Assembly (NCBI GenBank): GCA_032164245.1
Contig: JAVMKO010000003.1
Span: 3,668,651 to 3,732,650, forward strand
DNA length: 64,000 nt
Source of the DNA: Sternotherus odoratus
Lineage: Eukaryota; Chordata; Testudines; Kinosternidae
Reading direction: 5' to 3'
Position 1 is the stretch's first letter. The number at the start of each line of letters is the position of its first letter. Of the stretch, positions 53,401 to 59,400 are shown in pieces. Below the pieces are notes generated by a model. That model did no database searches. It was not told where the DNA came from and was given only the letters and a program-made list of their open reading frames with translations. A program made the position numbers and the translations under genes.

Positions 53401-56400
53401 GGGCACCCATAGCTCATCAGAGCTGCACCCATCTGGATCCACCCGTTAATATAACTCAATGGGACCTGTGCTCTAAACCACTTGGGTGCTCTTTAAAAAT
53501 CCAGCTTTAAAGGCTGATCTCCCGCAGTGTTTCTCAACCTTTTTGAGACCAGGAACCAGCTTGCTGCCTTCCGAAACGAGGTCAAGGAGCTCTCAGGGAC
53601 CAGCGCCGGCCCAGGGACACTGTCCTACGGGATGGATCCTCAGATGGCGTGAATCAGCATAGCTCTATCGGTGACGTCATGCCAGTTTACACCCCACCAA
53701 AGATCTGGCCCTGTATTCTCTACACTTAACCGCCCAGCCAGCTGCTTTGGCACTGACACAAAGATTCAATAATGGCTGGGTTACCCAATTAATATCGTAT
53801 GGTGATGACTCGGTCCTTTGTACACCAGGTAAACTATCCATTCAGGGCAGAGATTTGCACCAAGAGGATTTCATTAGGCGCCTGGCTTACTGGGGATGTG
53901 AATTTATAAAGCCAAGAGAGTGGTTTCAGGACGTTAAGCTTCTTAATGGGTGGGTCATTTCATTACCGAACAAAGGCAGAAGGAAGAAAAGCGCTTAAAT
54001 GGCAGGAAATATAGCTGCCGGGATGATGCTGGAATGAGCTGAGAATGGGGGAGGGCTACACCGGAAAGCTCCATCGGAACGGGGACAAAGCAGTTTCAAG
54101 TCATTGATCCTTGCGCAGATTAGACCAAGCTAAACTCAGTGCTCTGAGGAGGTACAAACAGATCCCTGGCCACACTGGAATCAGGACTGAACTAGCAATA
54201 GACCTAGGGTACGTCTATGCTACCTGCCGGATCAGCAGGTAATGATCGATCTATCAGGGATTGATTTATCGCATCTTGTCTAGATGCGACAAATCGATCC
54301 CTGAGCGCTCTCCATGTCGACTCCGGAACTCCACAAGAGGTGGAAGCAGAGTCAACGGGGGGAGCGGCAGAGGTCAACTCGCCGCTGTGAGGACGGTCAG
54401 GCAAGTCGACCTAAGATACATCGACTTCAGCTACATTATTTGCGTATCTTAGGTCGACCCCTCCCCTAGTGTAGACCAGGTGTAAGGGTTCTATTCTGAA
54501 AGGAGCAAGACTCTGCATCCTAAATACAGGGATAGATCGCAAGGTTCAAGCATGACTAGTAGGCACCGGGATTTTTCCTTCCCCCTCCAGGGTCACAGTA
54601 CCTAGGATGTTTTTCCACAGAGACTTTCAGCCTCAAATGACTTATTTTAGATTTAAAAGGAAATCACAACTAGAAGGAACCACAGTTTAGTCTCTATAAG
54701 AGAGAGCACAGTGTGTGCATCTCCTCAGCGACAACTGCAGGAACAACATGGCTGCAGGACTCTGCACACAGGCTGAGCTCTTGGAAATTTAAAGATACAG
54801 TACAGAAAAAAGGCTTAACAGTTTCACCTATGCCACAGTAGCCAGACACTAACCCACCTACAGCAGCTGTGGAGTCAGTCACCATTCTTCAACACACAAA
54901 AAGGTTCAAGTCCCTTCTCAAAAACTAAAACCAGAACATCGTCCATCTTCTCCATTTACAAAACAATGAAACATGACATTTTTAATCTACAGCAGTGGTC
55001 CCCAACCCCCGGTCCGCGGACCGGTACCGGTCCGTGGAGCATTTGGTACCGGTCCGCGGCCGCTTTCCCCTCCGGCCCGCCCCTTCCGCTTCCGGCCGCC
55101 TTCCCTTCCGGGTCGCCAAGACTTCCGCTTTTCGCGGCTTTCCCGCCGCCGTTTTCCTGCGGCTTTTCGGCGGACATATAAGATCCCGCCGCGCCGAAAT
55201 TAAAAAATGGAAGGTAAGCTAATGAATTCTGCGGGATTTCGGCGGACATACAACGGTCCGCCGAACCGCGCAGAGCACCCGGGCCGCAAGCCTTAATCGC
55301 CCGCGTCGACCGGTCCGCGGTCATCAAAAGGTTGGGGATCACTGATCTACAGCATGTTCAAAAATTACCCAATATTTTTGTTTCTCCTCCGCCCCTCCAA
55401 AAAAAACCAAAACCCTAAACCCAAACTGGTTTTCAGTAATAAAATGCTTTTTAGAAACGGCCAGCACGGACTTTTCCCCCAAAAGACGGCGATTGGGGCC
55501 AGGTGGAATCCTGCAAAATTGAAACAGCTTTGACGGTTCACACGCTTTTGTGCAACAGTTTTGCTGCTTTGCAGCCAGCTCCGCACATAGTTCATGCAAC
55601 TCAAAAATCCCTGTCTCCACTGGTCCAGCAACCCACATTCGAATCACAAGCCACAGGTCTAAGTAGGCCGGTACCTAGCACAGCTCTATTCTCAATTGCC
55701 TTGTCTCCACCGGCAGAGTCTGTCCTTAGCCCTGTCTACGCTCACATTCAAGCCACTGACAACTGCCCGTAACCACCAGAATCTGCTAGTGGAGACACGT
55801 CTAATGTGGACAGGATCTAAAAGGCTGCCACCTTAAGCCCTGTTCTCATCCCAGGAGTAGGAAGGAATGTTTAAACATGGACAGGGACCAACTATGTTGC
55901 AAGATGGATTTTTGTTTCCCCCCCCCCCCCCCCAACCACTGCCTACAGTAGAGAATCCCTCTGTTGGAGCTGGACACCGATACGGCTCAGCTAGCTGAAC
56001 AGTGCAGCGATCAGACAGTGCACCACATCCTCGCGCAGCAGCCTGGGTATCTACCCCATAGTTGCCAGCACAGCTTGCCAGCCGCTGCCCTGTCCCATCT
56101 TCCGCCGGAGACAGACCAGCACTTGTGTGTAAAACATTTTAAGGATCAAATCTCTCCGCTGCCCTAGAGTGCAGTGAGCAGAGAGGTCACCAACAGCATG
56201 GCACGGGCACTGTGGGAGGACCCATTGCACCAAAGCCGCTGAAATGCCAGTGCTTTCTGTCCACGCTGGCACTGCCCAATGGCACAGTGACCCAGAGCAG
56301 GCGGTCTCAGTGGGGAGTCTCACTCACAGCGAATGCCATTGCAATGGTGCTAAACACTGGTGCACGGCTGGGAGCACAGATGTGTTACAAGGGTCACAGG

Positions 56401-59400
56401 GCTTGCAAGGCTCAAATTCCCTCCCCTGGTGGGGTCAGGAAAGAAAAAGGATGCGGGCGACGTGAGAAGATGATGGTTGAGTCTGGTTATCTCCCCGGAT
56501 TCACCCCTGGGTCCTGAAGTTGGTTACTACGTCATTTTTTGCTATTCACAGAGGGAATAGGAAACTCATCCCAACCCTGGGACACAGCCATGTTCCACAC
56601 TGGGGGACTCTGCCTACCCACCAGAAATAATCACCACAGGCCCCGCGTGGTTCCTCAGGAAGTTGCTACGGTAGATCCCGTGCAAGACACCAGCTCAGAT
56701 CAATACAGTCCACTTTGCAGGTTCCGGCCAATTGTGATATACCAGCCAGAACAAAAGCAAACGCAAATGTGTCCTTCCCAGTAGCTCTCTGGTAGCTGCA
56801 CTCTCCAGGCATCACCAAAGAGCCTGTTTGCACTTTCCAGCGTGTTCTGCGCTGTCAGATTTGGACACAACCCAGCTGAGCGCACAGGCCTCCGCTCTAG
56901 AGAAGGCATAAGACGGGAATAGCAGGTGTGTTAATTACCTGTTGGGAACGAGATGCAATGGAGAGCTCTATAAGGGAACCTGTCTCAATCGAAGACAGAG
57001 CAATCAGCTCCTCACTTTCCAGAGCACTAAATTCACTCATTAGGAAATAAAGTCAGACTCTGCAGCCCCCTCTTCCTGACCTGCTGACCCAACCAGTCCC
57101 ACGCACTGCGACTGAGTTAATGCAAAACATGTTGTTACATTCCTGCTGCCTGTGACTCGCTCTCGGCTGGGGGTGGCATGAACGAATATTACGAAGCCGA
57201 CGCACCATATGGCAGTCCCTTGTTCCAGCGGTGGGCCAAGTGGCTGATTTTCCATCCTCTCTGTTGTGGTTTAGAGATCTTTCTTTTCAGCTCTCCTAGC
57301 ATGGGAGGTGGCAGTTTCTGCTGGTGATGGGCCCAGTAGAAATAGGCTATAGCAACAGGGGAGATGGTCAGACAGGATAGGTCCAATCCTGACAGCCGGT
57401 GACCATCTCCACTACAGTCTTAATTGTCATTAATATTAACATATCAACACCCACCTTGCCTGGGCTATACATGGTACACTGGGATCACAGCATCTTAGAA
57501 GGGAGACAGGTAACCCTGGGAAAGTCACTTAGGACCTACTTGGCCCTAACCTTGGATGCTCAACTTGAGACATGGAACCTCTGACTTTGGCTGGAATTGT
57601 GAGTGTGCAGCCACCTCTGAAAATCAGGTTGGGCACTCAAAATGAGTGGACACTTGAAAATGTGGCCTTAGCCTCCATGCCTCAGTTTCCCCATTTACAA
57701 AATGGGCATAACGACTCTCCCGGACTTTTGGAGAGGAACGGATGGAAAACATTCTCCCAGCATCTTACGCGCGAGCTGTTCTCACAATAATCCTTGCCTG
57801 CGCTTCTAGAGCATTTCCCGTCTCTCCGCGTCAGAAGTCTTGATGAATTAAGCCTCACATCCTCCCTGCATGGCAGTAACTGTCCTTCTCTCCATTTTAA
57901 GATCGAGGGAAAGCGAGGCAGGCTACGTTACGAGGCACACGGGAAATGTGCGGCACGCAGATCGTGACAGGGACAGAAATAAAAGCCAGAACTTCTGACT
58001 CCCAGTCCTATGCCTCAGCCCAATGCCTTATGCGTTCTGCCTCCCTACTGAAATCTTAGAAGCGCATCCAAACGAGGACTGGACCTCGCTGCCGATGCAG
58101 TAGGAGAAAGACCTTCGGGACAGACACTACTCTGATTGCCGGTCCAGCCCTATATCCACAAATGAAACAAGCCATTTCCTGGCGGTTTAGCCCTCTGTGG
58201 GGACGTGGACACATCCCACAGCGACAGAAGGGGCATTTCCCTTGCTGCAGTCAATCAACCCCCTTGACAGGCGGTAGATAGATTGATGAAAGAATTCTTC
58301 TGTCGGCCTAGCTGCTGCTACCGTGTGAGTTACCTCAACCTAACTACAGCGCACGGGGCAACGTAACTAGCTCAACCCAAGCTTTAGGTGTAGATCAGGC
58401 CTGAACGTTAAATGTCAAGCGATGGGGCATAGGCTGCTTTGCTTGGGAGGTCATGCCACGGCCAAGCAGATTTCACTAGCCGAGATGCACCAAGAACACA
58501 GCAGTTTGGTGCTGCGGTTCCTATGGTGCCGTTGTGGGAAAAACAGCTCTGTCGTTTCCTTTGCTGTCCTTGGAGTCTGGTTGATTTCCTCCACTCGCTG
58601 CATGGCCCGTCACTTGCGGGAGATGTGGGGAAGTGGAGACAGGCTGGCGAAGGGAACGAGGGGGTTTCATCCAGCAGTCAGAGCTACGCCGCTCTCTACG
58701 GCAGAGGTTCCAACCGCCCCGGTTTGTCAGGCTAAGGGCGCGTTAACTGCAGCAAAAGACCCGCAGCCCGGCCGCAGCTGAAACCCGCATGGGGGGTGGG
58801 CCTCAGAGCCCCGGCTCCAGCTTGAACCTGAACGTCCACACGATAGTTTTTAGCCCGCTCAGCCCAACCTCCATGAGCTCAAACCAATTAACCCAGGGTT
58901 TGAGACATGGTGCCATGGGGTTATTTTACTGGCATGCCGCTGTACCCGAAGACTCTACATTCTAGCAGCCAGTGCCTGGCAACCCCATTAGAATTACCGA
59001 ACGTATCACAGAGCGATACTTCCCCAGCACCCAGTCCCGCGGCGCTGGCATCAACCTACACCAGTCTGCAGGGGACAGCTCACACCGTGGGGGACAGTGT
59101 TGGGGCACCAAGGGCGGGCACCAGGATTCAAGGGAGAAAGAGCCTAGGGCAGAAAGCACCAGTAACACTGGGAACTGGAAGAGTAAGTCCTGCCAGCCGT
59201 TGCTGGGATGAGAATGCCCATTGCGGGCGAAGTCTTGGGCCGCAGGCCGGTTTGCGTTCGACTGCCTTCCTGAACCCGTGCTGCTCGCTGGCTGTGCGCA
59301 GACAGGGTCCGCGGCTGGCTGCTGCGATCTCATGGGAGGCTGTAAAAGGCCATGAAACCAGGCTGATGAATACAGCACAGCCAAACATCCAGGCCTACTG

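Noticed and set aside
53747..53998. 83-codon plus-strand frame with non-repetitive composition
   Set aside because: Looks more protein-like than most, but I recognise no family and see no flanking splice sites or duplicate; insufficient support.
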